Positions 1 to 7,721 of a stretch of DNA of 64,000 nt are shown here, piece by piece. Both the position numbers and the translations under genes were made by a program. The stretch is from NCBI RefSeq assembly GCF_051062515.1, contig NZ_JAMXEK010000002.1. One strand, written 5' to 3'. The notes beneath the pieces were generated by a model. That model saw only the letters and a list, made by a program, of their open reading frames with translations, was not told the origin of the DNA and searched no databases. The stretch comes from Aliarcobacter sp017996075 (GTDB lineage Bacteria > Campylobacterota > Campylobacteria > Campylobacterales > Arcobacteraceae). The stretch's first letter is position 1. Every line of letters begins with the position of its first letter.

Positions 1-1
1 A

Positions 2-375
2 ACAATAGATGGAATAGCTGAAGAAACTACACCAGAGAGTACAAATGATGTAGTAACAGAACAAACAACAGATGAACAAACAACAGCAGAAGTACAAGAA
101 TCTACAGTTGCAGAAGTTCCAGAAACTACAACAGCTGAAGATACAAAAGATGTAGTAACATCAGAAGATACGATAGATGAAATAATAAGAGTAATGGCTC
201 AGGATGAGCAAACAATAGATGCAGTAGCAGAAAATACTACAGATTCAGTTGTAAATGTAGCAGCACAAGATGAGCAAACAACAGATACTATTGTAGAAGA
301 TACAGTAGCAGAAAGTACAACAGATGTAGCAACAGAATCTACAACAGATGAACAAACAAATGAATCAGTAATGAA
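2..375 (+). repeat. degenerate in-frame coding repeats
   Basis: The DNA repeats imperfectly along with the protein. An ACAACAGATGAACAAACAA-like segment occurs near 66 and again near 339, and GATGAGCAAACAA occurs near 203 and 269. The copies are irregularly spaced and partly diverged, which fits expansion and decay of a coding repeat and not a CRISPR or VNTR of fixed period. Confidence 0.6.
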
Positions 376-778
376 TGCTTCAGAAACTAGAGTTTCTAAT
401 TTAGAAGATAGTGGATTAGATTCTAATAGTGCTTCACCTGTTATGATGAGTAACTCAGAAAATTCTTTTGAAGATATGAATTTAGATTTAGAATTAGCTT
501 CAAGTAAAGAGCCAGAGAATTCATCAAGTGAATCATCGTCTAGTATTAATGAATTAAATGCAGGTGATATGCTTAATGATGAAAGTGAAAATATAGATCT
601 TTCAAATGTAGTAAGTTCTAAACCAAAAGAAGAAAGTGAAGAATCAAGTAGCAATAACTCTGCTTCTAATGATAAGCCTGAGTCAAAAGAAGAATCGCCG
701 TTTGATATATTAAATAACAGTGGTCAAAATGATGCATTAGCTGAGTTATTAAATGTAGATATTGATTCTAATATGTAG
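2..778 (+). CDS. acidic Thr/Glu/Asp-repeat protein, C-terminal part (partial)
   Basis: The frame is open from the left edge, so the start lies outside the window and the ATG at 194 is internal. About the first 125 residues are a degenerate repeat of short motifs such as TTDEQTT, AQDEQT and ESTTD, with almost no lysine, aromatic residues or cysteine. The next 130 residues are Ser/Asn/Glu-rich and end in DIDSNM. No domain, membrane segment or calcium-binding RTX repeat is visible. A strongly acidic low-complexity tail fits a disordered linker or tail of a large surface or secreted protein, and a type I secretion adaptor is encoded 2 kb away. A link between them is inference only. Function unknown. 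Confidence 0.75.
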   Translation, partial: TIDGIAEETTPESTNDVVTEQTTDEQTTAEVQESTVAEVPETTTAEDTKDVVTSEDTIDEIIRVMAQDEQTIDAVAENTTDSVVNVAAQDEQTTDTIVEDTVAESTTDVATESTTDEQTNESVMNASETRVSNLEDSGLDSNSASPVMMSNSENSFEDMNLDLELASSKEPENSSSESSSSINELNAGDMLNDESENIDLSNVVSSKPKEESEESSSNNSASNDKPESKEESPFDILNNSGQNDALAELLNVDIDSNM

Positions 779-786
779 TCAATCAT

Positions 787-815
787 ATAAGCTAAGCATA
801 AGATGCTTAGCTTAT
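787..815. terminator. bidirectional hairpin between convergent genes
   Basis: A perfect 13-bp inverted repeat (787-799 with 803-815) has a 3-nt loop and sits in the 55-bp gap between two genes that end facing each other. There is no long T run on either side, so termination efficiency is uncertain, but position and symmetry suggest it serves both strands. Confidence 0.65.
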
Positions 816-833
816 TGTATAGATGTACTACGG

Positions 834-1934
834 TTAGTGAAACATTTCATCAAAGATACTGTGATAATATCGTGTCATATTTTGTGTATCTTCACCTTCA
901 AATGGAAGTGGTCCAGCCATTTGGTTTACTTCAAAAAATACAATTTTGTTATCATTTGTTTGAGCAAACTCCAAGCAACCCGTATCATAACTCATAAACT
1001 CTAACATTTCTTTTGTAAGCTTTTCACCAAATTTGAAAATATCGCTGTTGTATTTTACTTCATGCCACTTTACTGAAATATTTTTATATATTTGAATATT
1101 CTCTTTTTCAAAAACATCTATTTGATCTGAATTTACCCTTTGTTTTATTGAATATACATTTTTACCATTAATATTATTTGTAAAATAACATCTGTATTCT
1201 CTTTGTATTTCATATGCAGGTGTTATTAATACTTCTTTCCCTTTTATTTTATTAAATTTCAATATTTCACTAATTTGTTGAAAACTCTCTAGTTTATTAA
1301 TATCTTTAAATATTACACCTTTACCTTCTTGAATACAATCATATTTTAAAACGATTTTTGAACCCATTTTCTGTTGGATAAACTCAAGAAAAACTTCTAT
1401 CTCATTTTGTTTTATATTATAAGGAAGAATAAAATCGCCAATAAATTCATCTCTTTTTTTAAATAATTCATTTAAAGCAAAAAATTTATTCATACAACCA
1501 TTATTTATCATAGTACTTTTATTTGGTTTTGCTAACTTTCCACTATTTAGTTCTAAAATTTGTTCTAAAATAGCAAAAAAAGGGTGTGACCAAGCTTCTC
1601 TTAAAGATACAAATAATGTATCTTTTAAGTCAATTTTGACAATCTCTTTTGCTCCTTTAATGCTATATAAATCATTATTGTAAATAAACAAAGAGGAGTT
1701 ATACCAAAATACAGGTTTTATATTTTTATTTTTTATATAATCTAAAATTAAAAATGTCTCAACAATTGGTGCTTCATTAAACATAGTTTTTGGATTATAG
1801 TTTCCCGCACCTGTTTTTGGATAATAATTCCAAATCTCATCGGCTGGTTTAAATTGTAGATGGCTAAATGACATAAATTTGTCATAAACCTCTTTTTGCA
1901 TAATATCAAGAGATATTATAATATCTTTATACAT
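834..1934 (-). CDS. ATP-grasp domain protein, function unknown
   Basis: This 366-residue protein looks like an ATP-grasp ligase. It has a lysine-containing strand (IVLKYD, about residue 195), an EYRCYF segment near 250 that resembles the E-x-R strand of RimK-like enzymes, and a C-terminal GCLEFA...VFFEVNQ motif near 325-338 that matches the metal-binding E-x-N end of the fold. The substrate cannot be read from the sequence. It is the last gene of a minus-strand operon, 29 bp after the LuxR-type regulator, with AAGGAA before the ATG. ATP-grasp enzymes join carboxylates to amines, hydroxyls or thiols. Peptide modification is one possibility here but is unproven. Confidence 0.65.
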   Translation of the reverse strand: MYKDIIISLDIMQKEVYDKFMSFSHLQFKPADEIWNYYPKTGAGNYNPKTMFNEAPIVETFLILDYIKNKNIKPVFWYNSSLFIYNNDLYSIKGAKEIVKIDLKDTLFVSLREAWSHPFFAILEQILELNSGKLAKPNKSTMINNGCMNKFFALNELFKKRDEFIGDFILPYNIKQNEIEVFLEFIQQKMGSKIVLKYDCIQEGKGVIFKDINKLESFQQISEILKFNKIKGKEVLITPAYEIQREYRCYFTNNINGKNVYSIKQRVNSDQIDVFEKENIQIYKNISVKWHEVKYNSDIFKFGEKLTKEMLEFMSYDTGCLEFAQTNDNKIVFFEVNQMAGPLPFEGEDTQNMTRYYHSIFDEMFH

Positions 1935-1963
1935 TTAAATTTCCTTGTTTTTTAATCATAAAT

Positions 1964-2572
1964 CTATTTTAAAATTAAAGCTAGAGATAACCTATCTTTA
2001 ACATCTAATTTTTGAAACATTGAACCAATATGTTTTTTAACTGTAACTTCTGCAATATCAAGCTCTTTTGATATTTTAGAGTTAGAATAACCTTTTGCAA
2101 CAAGATTTAAAACTTCCATCTCTTTTGGTGTTAAAATATCCAAATTTTTATTATATTTATTGTCTTCAATTGTTCCAACTTGAGCAACCAAAAACTGCAT
2201 TAATTCAGGATATAAATATATATTTCCAGTTACAACAGACTCTACTGCGCTTTTTAAAATTTGATAGTTTGATAGTGAATGTAAATAACTTTTGTAACCA
2301 GTTCTTAAAAGTTTACATCCTTCTAAATTTGTAGGTGTATTTGATAAAGCTATTAAATATATATTTTTATACTCTTTTAATAAATTTGAAAATAAATCTA
2401 TATCATTTTCAAAATCATTTAAATGATGTAAAACAACTAAAGAAGAATTAGATTCTATATCTTTTTTAATATTTTCTAAACTTTTTATAACAGTTAATTC
2501 TTTAAAAAAAGAGTTCTCTTTCTTTAACTCATCTTTTATAAAATTTGATTTTGAATACAATAATATTTTCAT
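1964..2572 (-). CDS. LuxR-family regulator with degenerate receiver domain
   Basis: The protein has 202 residues. The C-terminal 55 are a clear LuxR-type helix-turn-helix (LTPKEMEVLNLVAKGYSNSKIS, then TVKKHI). The N-terminal 130 residues have receiver-like alternation of strands and helices, but where the phosphoacceptor aspartate is expected the strand reads LVVLHHLND, so phosphorylation in the usual way is doubtful. The start overlaps the spacing of the adaptor gene upstream (4 bp gap), with AAGGG before the ATG. It probably controls this operon or the neighbouring acidic protein. CsgD/VpsT-type regulators also carry non-canonical receivers, but no ligand-binding motif is recognised here. 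Confidence 0.8.
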   Translation of the reverse strand: MKILLYSKSNFIKDELKKENSFFKELTVIKSLENIKKDIESNSSLVVLHHLNDFENDIDLFSNLLKEYKNIYLIALSNTPTNLEGCKLLRTGYKSYLHSLSNYQILKSAVESVVTGNIYLYPELMQFLVAQVGTIEDNKYNKNLDILTPKEMEVLNLVAKGYSNSKISKELDIAEVTVKKHIGSMFQKLDVKDRLSLALILK

Positions 2573-2575
2573 TTT

Positions 2576-4324
2576 CTACCCTTCTATTTGGAGTGTTTTT
2601 AAAACAGGTCTTAAAATATAATCTAAAATTGTTTTTTTGCCAGTAATTATATCAGCATCAAGCGTCATACCTGGTCTTATAGCAAGGTTTTTATTATCAC
2701 CAACATATTTTTGATTTGATTTTATATGAATTGTATAATTTTCTTCTTTTGTATTTTCATCAAAAATAGTATCAGCTGAAATATAACTCACCTCACCATC
2801 TAAACCACCATATAAACTAAAATCATAAGCATGCAGTTTTAATCTTACAGGAATTCCAACATATAAAAATCCAATCTTAGATGGAGAAACTTTGGCTTCT
2901 GCAATAACATAATCTGTTTCGGGAATAATTTCAAGTAATATTTTCCCAGGAGATATAGCTTCTCCCTTTGTTTTTACTGTAATTATATTTACAGTACCAT
3001 TTCTTGGCGATTTTATTGTAGAATTTTCTATTTTATCATTTAGTAAATTTATCTCTTCTTCTATTGTTTGAAGTTTTGAGTAAGATTCAACAATTTGATT
3101 TTTTGCATCATTTTTGTATTTTTCTTTTGCATCCTCTATATTTTCATATAACTCAGCAATTGAGGAATTTAATATTGGAATCATTGATTGAGTATTTTTT
3201 AATTCTAAATCTGTATCATTGTATCTTCTTTTTAGTTGCAAAAAATCTACTTCGGATATTATTTTATCATGAACAAGAACTTTTTTAATATCTATTTCTT
3301 TAGTTAGAAGCAAGTGACTATTTCTTAAAATAATCAACTTAGCTTCATTCTCTTTAAGCTCATTTTCTTTTTGTTTAATCTGTTCATTTAATATGTTTAT
3401 ACTCGTATTTAATTTACTTAAATTACTTTCAAATAATACAATTTCATTGTTCATCAACTCACGATTTTTTTCTAAAATATACTCATCTGGAACTAGATTT
3501 TGCATATTTGCTTCTGCATTTACTCTTACTATTTTTGCAAGAGTGCTAAGTTTTTCAAGTTGTTTTTTTTCATAATCTGATTTTACATCTTCTGTTGAAA
3601 TTTTTAAAAGAGTATCACCTTCATTTACATAAGAACCTTCTTTTACAAAAATCTCTTCTAGTCTTCCTGAATATATTGTTGAAATAGTTTGTATATTTGT
3701 TGTAGTGATAATTTTACCTGTTGTTTTAACAATATCATCAACTTTTGAAAAATAGGCCCATAATAAAGATATTATTACAGTAAAACAGATAATCCATAAA
3801 ATCTTATGTAAACTACTTGCATTTTTTAGTAAAACAGCAGCACTAATACTTGGCATAAACTCCAAAATACTATTATCGTATTTCTTTTTTAGTAAATTTT
3901 CTTCATTTATTTTTTTAAGTCTTTTTTCTTGAGTAATATCGTTGCTAGCTAAAATAAAACCTACTAGCTCATTTTCATCATCAAAAAGTGGAGTTATGAT
4001 TGTATCTGTCCAAATAATATTATCTGTGCTAGAAGAGTGTTTTATTTCACCTTTCCAGATTGATTTATTATCTTTTGCATCATTAAACTGTATTTCAAAA
4101 GTTTTAATAGAGTCTTTAGAAATTAAAAAAGAGTAGGGCTTATCTAAAAGTTCGGAGTTTTTATATAAAAAAATCTTACATAAATTTGTACTTACATGAT
4201 TTATAATACCATTTTTATCAGTTATTGCTAAAATAACATAATTATCCAAAAGCTCTCTGTTTTGAAATCTAAAGCTTTTTGTTAGTTTGTCCATTTCGCT
4301 TATTTTGTTATTTTGATTGCTCAA
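2576..4324 (-). CDS. PAS-HlyD fusion: type I secretion membrane-fusion protein with sensor domain
   Basis: Numbering runs from a GTG at 4348. Residues 37-145 form a PAS/PAC domain (ITDKNGIINHVS, then GFILASNDITQEKR). One membrane helix follows at about 183-200, then a HlyD-family adaptor with a lipoyl/barrel half near 210-260, a long coiled coil at 260-455 and the second half (SPRNGTVNIITVKTKGEAISPG, IPVRLKLHAYDFSLYGG). HlyD adaptors bridge an inner-membrane ABC exporter to TolC; having a PAS domain on the cytoplasmic tail is unusual. I prefer the TTG at 4324 as start because AAAAGG lies 6 nt before it, while 4348 has no good ribosome site. No ABC or TolC partner is in the window. Confidence 0.85.
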   Translation of the reverse strand: MSNQNNKISEMDKLTKSFRFQNRELLDNYVILAITDKNGIINHVSTNLCKIFLYKNSELLDKPYSFLISKDSIKTFEIQFNDAKDNKSIWKGEIKHSSSTDNIIWTDTIITPLFDDENELVGFILASNDITQEKRLKKINEENLLKKKYDNSILEFMPSISAAVLLKNASSLHKILWIICFTVIISLLWAYFSKVDDIVKTTGKIITTTNIQTISTIYSGRLEEIFVKEGSYVNEGDTLLKISTEDVKSDYEKKQLEKLSTLAKIVRVNAEANMQNLVPDEYILEKNRELMNNEIVLFESNLSKLNTSINILNEQIKQKENELKENEAKLIILRNSHLLLTKEIDIKKVLVHDKIISEVDFLQLKRRYNDTDLELKNTQSMIPILNSSIAELYENIEDAKEKYKNDAKNQIVESYSKLQTIEEEINLLNDKIENSTIKSPRNGTVNIITVKTKGEAISPGKILLEIIPETDYVIAEAKVSPSKIGFLYVGIPVRLKLHAYDFSLYGGLDGEVSYISADTIFDENTKEENYTIHIKSNQKYVGDNKNLAIRPGMTLDADIITGKKTILDYILRPVLKTLQIEG

Positions 4325-4496
4325 TTTCTGCCTTTTAAATATATACACAAATACAGTTTTTATATATTATAACTAATCATTATATTATACTACCCCATAA
4401 TTTCAAGACAATTTTTTGAAAAATTTTATTCTCTTAAACACTTGTTACTCTGAGCTACATTTTCCTTAGTTTTATTATAATTTTCTTCATTTTGTT

Positions 4497-4559
4497 TTAG
4501 GCTTTTAGAAGTATTAAGTTTTGGTCAGTTGTAGAAACTCTTGCATATCTTATAAGCAT
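4497..4559 (-). pseudogene. remnant of a serine recombinase/resolvase N-terminus
   Basis: An ATG-initiated 20-codon frame reads MLIRYARVSTTDQN... and stops. YxRVSTxxQ is the hallmark start of resolvase/invertase-type serine recombinases, including the catalytic serine. After the stop another frame stays open for about 25 codons (SLKQNEENYNKTKEN...), but I cannot match it to a resolvase, so only the first 14 or so residues are secure. It lies about 60 bp outside the left att repeat and is probably debris of an earlier mobile element. Confidence 0.6.
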
Positions 4560-4621
4560 TAAATGTACTATTGAAAATTTTTGCAACTTTTTTAAAATCT
4601 ATAAATCCCTTAGAATAAGGA

Positions 4622-4653
4622 TTTATAGTTGATTGTAATTAATTGTATTAGTT
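4622..4653. repeat. attL: left 32-bp direct repeat
   Basis: It is identical over 32 bp to 9139-9170. To its left CCCTTAGAATAAGG aligns with CCCTTAAAATAGGG beside the right copy, giving a similar block of about 47 bp. The core ends one base before the insertion-sequence terminal repeat. Confidence 0.85.
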
Positions 4654-4654
4654 A

Positions 4655-6134
4655 CTCAACTTTCGCACATAGTAAATCATAAATTTCTATATAAAAAAGC
4701 TTCATTAAATCCCATAAATAGGCACTTTTTGATATAATTGTATCGACCAAAACACTATTATAAAAGGCTTTTTTATGGAACTTGACAATTTTATCCAAAC
4801 TGCTATGAGAAGAGTGTTAAAAAATCCAATACTTACAGTTCTAAAGGATATAAATTTTAGTTCTATCTTGAAACAAAGCAACTTTATCAAAAGGGATATT
4901 GGTGTTTCACCTTACCTTATAACACTTCAATTTTTATATATGTTTATTATTAATAAAAAAATATCAACTTTTATGAAGTATAGTAATGATAGTTTCAAAA
5001 AAGATGTTTATTATAGACTTTTGAAAAATGAAAAATACAATTGGAGAAAGTTACTTTTACTAAGTTCTGCTAAACTTATCAAGAGACTGCATATACTTCA
5101 AAAAAATACTGATACAAAAGTGTTAATTATTGATGATACTGTTGAAATAAAACGAGGTCAATCAATAGAAGGGTGTTGTAAAAATCTTTGGAGTAATAAA
5201 GAAAAAAGAGTAGTTAAGGGTGTAAATATTGTTTCACTCAATTATAGTGATAGCTATACTGATATGATGTTAGATTTTTCAATCAACTACAATAAAAATA
5301 AAATCACAGATGTTATGAATAATCATTTTCATCATAATTCAAATGCCAACAAACGAAGAGTTGAAGGGTATAATGGTAAAAATATTTTAGCACTTGATAT
5401 GCTTCAAAGAGTTCTAAAATTAGGGATATATGCAGATTATCTACTAGCTGACAGTTGGTATGCTAAACCTGATTTTATCAATACTGTACAAACAAATGGT
5501 CTTAATGTTATTGCAAGAATTGCAAATAATCCTAGAATCTGGCAGTTTGTTGGAAAGCATAATACTCTTGAGTCCCTATACACTCAAGCAAAAAAACAAA
5601 AAACATCTAAATTTGGTAACTATAATACAATCAAATATACCTATATATCAACTATTACAACACATAAAACATTAGGAAGAATAAAAATAGTTTTTATAAA
5701 AACTAAAGATAATTTAATTCCTATTATTTCAACAAATACTAATTTATCTGATATAGAGATTATCAATACTTACAAAAAAAGATGGAATATTGAACAAGGT
5801 TATAAAGATTTACGAGAATATTTCCAGTTTGGTAAAGAAGAGAACAGAATTTATGAAGCTCTAATTGCAAGAATTACACTTTCATTTTTAGCTTATAACA
5901 TAACAAACTATATCAATCGTATCAATAATGAACCACAAACTTTAGGAAATCTTTTTAGAGATTTAGAATGCCAACTTGAAACCTTAGCTATTTCAATGGA
6001 GCTATTTTTAAAAATCCTAGAACAATTGATACAATCTGCACAAATAGTCAAGAGAAATAAAGATTTAGAGCAAATCATCGAGATACTAAGAGTTCACACT
6101 AAAAAACAGCTCGGTTTTATGTGCGAAAGTTGAG
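4655..6134 (+). mobile_element. IS4-like insertion sequence, 1480 bp
   Basis: Perfect 17-bp terminal inverted repeats, CTCAACTTTCGCACATA at 4655-4671 and its complement at 6118-6134, enclose one transposase gene whose stop codon lies inside the right repeat. The element looks complete. I found no target-site duplication: the flanks are GTATTAGTTA on the left and ATAATAATTT on the right. A TATAAT at 4733-4738 is a plausible transposase promoter. Confidence 0.9.
4775..6133 (+). CDS. IS4-family DDE transposase
   Basis: The protein has 452 residues and an intact frame. The three acidic positions of a DDE transposase are visible: IIDDT near residue 120, LLADSW near 223, and the glutamate in YKKRWNIEQGYKDLREYF near 340. 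The last is a variant of the IS4 Y-R-E-K signature with arginine in place of the final lysine. AAAAGG stands before the ATG. It catalyses cut-and-paste movement of the surrounding element. I cannot assign the exact IS subgroup without a database comparison. Confidence 0.9.
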   Translation: MELDNFIQTAMRRVLKNPILTVLKDINFSSILKQSNFIKRDIGVSPYLITLQFLYMFIINKKISTFMKYSNDSFKKDVYYRLLKNEKYNWRKLLLLSSAKLIKRLHILQKNTDTKVLIIDDTVEIKRGQSIEGCCKNLWSNKEKRVVKGVNIVSLNYSDSYTDMMLDFSINYNKNKITDVMNNHFHHNSNANKRRVEGYNGKNILALDMLQRVLKLGIYADYLLADSWYAKPDFINTVQTNGLNVIARIANNPRIWQFVGKHNTLESLYTQAKKQKTSKFGNYNTIKYTYISTITTHKTLGRIKIVFIKTKDNLIPIISTNTNLSDIEIINTYKKRWNIEQGYKDLREYFQFGKEENRIYEALIARITLSFLAYNITNYINRINNEPQTLGNLFRDLECQLETLAISMELFLKILEQLIQSAQIVKRNKDLEQIIEILRVHTKKQLGFMCES

Positions 6135-6288
6135 ATAATAATTTAGTCAAAATGCTAAATTTATAATATTTTTTCTATATTTAAATCTTTTAGTCGAATA
6201 ATTAATATAATAGTCTCATAGAATGAGCCGATTAAAGTTTATAATTGTGGGGTTATTCTATTTTCTTAAGTTTATATGTATAAAATAT

Positions 6289-6330
6289 TTGACAAAAATT
6301 AATATAAATAGTATTATTGACTAATATAAT
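6289..6330 (+). promoter_or_regulatory. hipBA promoter with tandem TTGAC motifs
   Basis: TTGACA at 6289-6294 is followed after 17 bp by TATTAT at 6312-6317, a near-consensus sigma-70 promoter. A TATAAT at 6325-6330 offers a second -10 box. TTGAC occurs at 6289 and again at 6317, a 28-bp spacing that could form part of the HipB operator, as HipB-type antitoxins repress their own operon. Confidence 0.55.
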
Positions 6331-6346
6331 ATACAAAAGGTTTTTT

Positions 6347-6586
6347 ATGGATTTTTATGAATTAGGAAAAGAGTTAGCAACTTTACGAAAAAGTAAGAAA
6401 ATATCTCAACAAGCTATTTCAAAAGATTTGAATATCTCAAGAGCAACTGTTAGTAATTTTGAATCAGGTACAAGTTCTGATATAGGATTAAAAAAAGTTT
6501 TACAGATAATTGATTACTTAGGATATGAAATAAATCTAAAGGAAAAATCACCTTTTCCTGTTTTTGAGGATGTTGTAAATGGATAA
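6347..6586 (+). CDS. hipB: HipB-like antitoxin, XRE-family repressor
   Basis: The 79-residue protein is mostly a helix-turn-helix of the Cro/XRE type (KISQQAISKDLNISRATVSNFESG). I start it at the ATG at 6347, which has AAAAGG at a 6-nt distance; a TTG at 6317 in the same frame lies inside the promoter. It overlaps hipA by 8 bp, the usual arrangement for co-translated antitoxin and toxin. It is expected to bind and neutralise HipA and repress the operon. Confidence 0.88.
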   Translation: MDFYELGKELATLRKSKKISQQAISKDLNISRATVSNFESGTSSDIGLKKVLQIIDYLGYEINLKEKSPFPVFEDVVNG

Positions 6587-7721
6587 ATTAAATATAAAAG
6601 TAGATTTAAGTAATGTAGGAAAATTAGTAAAAGAGAATGATGAGTTTATATTTTTATATACAAGTGAGAATATAAAAGATTTTATATCTTTAATTATGCC
6701 TGTTCGCCAAAAGCCATATATTCATAATAAACTTCATCCAATTTTTGAAATGCATTTACCAGAGGGATATTTATTATCTATTATTAAAAAACATTTTTCA
6801 AAGCTTCAAAAAACTGATGATTTTGGGCTTTTAAATATAATGTCAAGCTCTATAAATGGAAGAATATCTTATGAAACAGATTTTATAAAAGTTGCAAATA
6901 ATCTGACTTTAGATGATTTAATTCATCCTAAAAGTGATACTTTATTTGATGAGCTTGTAAACAAATTTGCATTAAATTCAGCTCTTAGTGGAGTTCAACC
7001 AAAGGTATTAGCAACTATTGAAAATAAGGCTACTTTAAAAATTGATGATTATATTATTAAATCTTGGGGAGAGGATTATCAAGAATTAGCTTTGAATGAA
7101 TATTACTGTATGAAAATAGTAAAACTTGCAAATATTGAAGTTCCAGAATTTTTTATTTCTGATGATGAAAAACTTTTTATTATGAAACGATTTGATAAAA
7201 TTGAAGATAGGTATATTGGATTTGAAGATATGTGTGTGCTAATGGGTAAACAAAGAGACGATAAATATGAAGGTTCTCTTGAACAAATAGTAAAAACTAT
7301 AAAAACATTTGTTTCTTCACAACATAAAAAATCTTCTTTAGTACAATTTTTTAAAATGACTTATTTAAATTATAGATTAAAAAATGGTGATGCTCATTTA
7401 AAAAATTTTGGATTAATTTATAATGGTATAGACGATATAAAATTAGCTCCTGCCTATGATGTTGTATCAACTGTAGTTTACATAAAAAATGATATTCCAG
7501 CTCTTTTATTACTTGGTAGTAAAAAATGGTGGGATAAAAAATATCTTGAGAAATTTGGTATTCAAACTTGTTCTTTGACTCAAAAAGAAGTAGAAAATGC
7601 GATTTCTCAATGTGAAAATACTATAAATATAGTCAGAGATGAACTTTTAGAAAGATTGAAAGTAGAAAAAAATAAAAATAAAATAGAAGTTTTACAGAAA
7701 TTAATAGAAGTTATTAATTAA
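6579..7721 (+). CDS. hipA: HipA-like toxin, serine/threonine kinase
   Basis: The 380-residue protein belongs to the HipA family. It has the Ser-loop SGVQPK at 137-142, the catalytic NGDAHLKN at 269-276 (Asp271, Asn276) and the metal-binding AYD near 292-294. In E. coli HipA phosphorylates glutamyl-tRNA synthetase, which stops translation and gives persister cells; the target here is not known. All key residues are present, so the toxin is probably active. The protein is shorter than E. coli HipA (440 residues) but includes an N-terminal coupling region. It converges with the integrase gene and the two overlap by 8 bp. Confidence 0.9.
   Translation: MDKLNIKVDLSNVGKLVKENDEFIFLYTSENIKDFISLIMPVRQKPYIHNKLHPIFEMHLPEGYLLSIIKKHFSKLQKTDDFGLLNIMSSSINGRISYETDFIKVANNLTLDDLIHPKSDTLFDELVNKFALNSALSGVQPKVLATIENKATLKIDDYIIKSWGEDYQELALNEYYCMKIVKLANIEVPEFFISDDEKLFIMKRFDKIEDRYIGFEDMCVLMGKQRDDKYEGSLEQIVKTIKTFVSSQHKKSSLVQFFKMTYLNYRLKNGDAHLKNFGLIYNGIDDIKLAPAYDVVSTVVYIKNDIPALLLLGSKKWWDKKYLEKFGIQTCSLTQKEVENAISQCENTINIVRDELLERLKVEKNKNKIEVLQKLIEVIN

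Larger units (their letters stand above)
4349..4654. other. 306-bp junction: promoter, recombinase remnant and left att site
   Basis: This non-coding stretch separates the PAS-HlyD operon from the insertion sequence. Read on the minus strand it has TATAAT-like hexamers around 4365-4395 that could drive the operon, then a 20-codon serine-recombinase remnant (4497-4559), then a perfect 10-bp inverted repeat (4599-4608 with 4619-4628) that runs into the left direct repeat of the integrated element. It looks like an old recombination scar. Confidence 0.6.

Noticed and set aside
2..375. Possible CRISPR or VNTR array
   Set aside because: Copies are irregular, diverged and in one open coding frame with no spacers of constant length.
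199..654. Open frame opposite the acidic repeat gene
   Set aside because: Its Ser/Val-rich low-complexity sequence is the complement of the acidic codons, with no ribosome site; the plus-strand frame continues to the window edge.
4654..6140. Target-site duplication for the insertion sequence
   Set aside because: I compared flanks for lengths of 2 to 10 bases and none matched; only one base agrees.
6317..6346. TTG start for hipB
   Set aside because: It lies inside the promoter and has no ribosome site, while ATG 6347 has AAAAGG six bases upstream.
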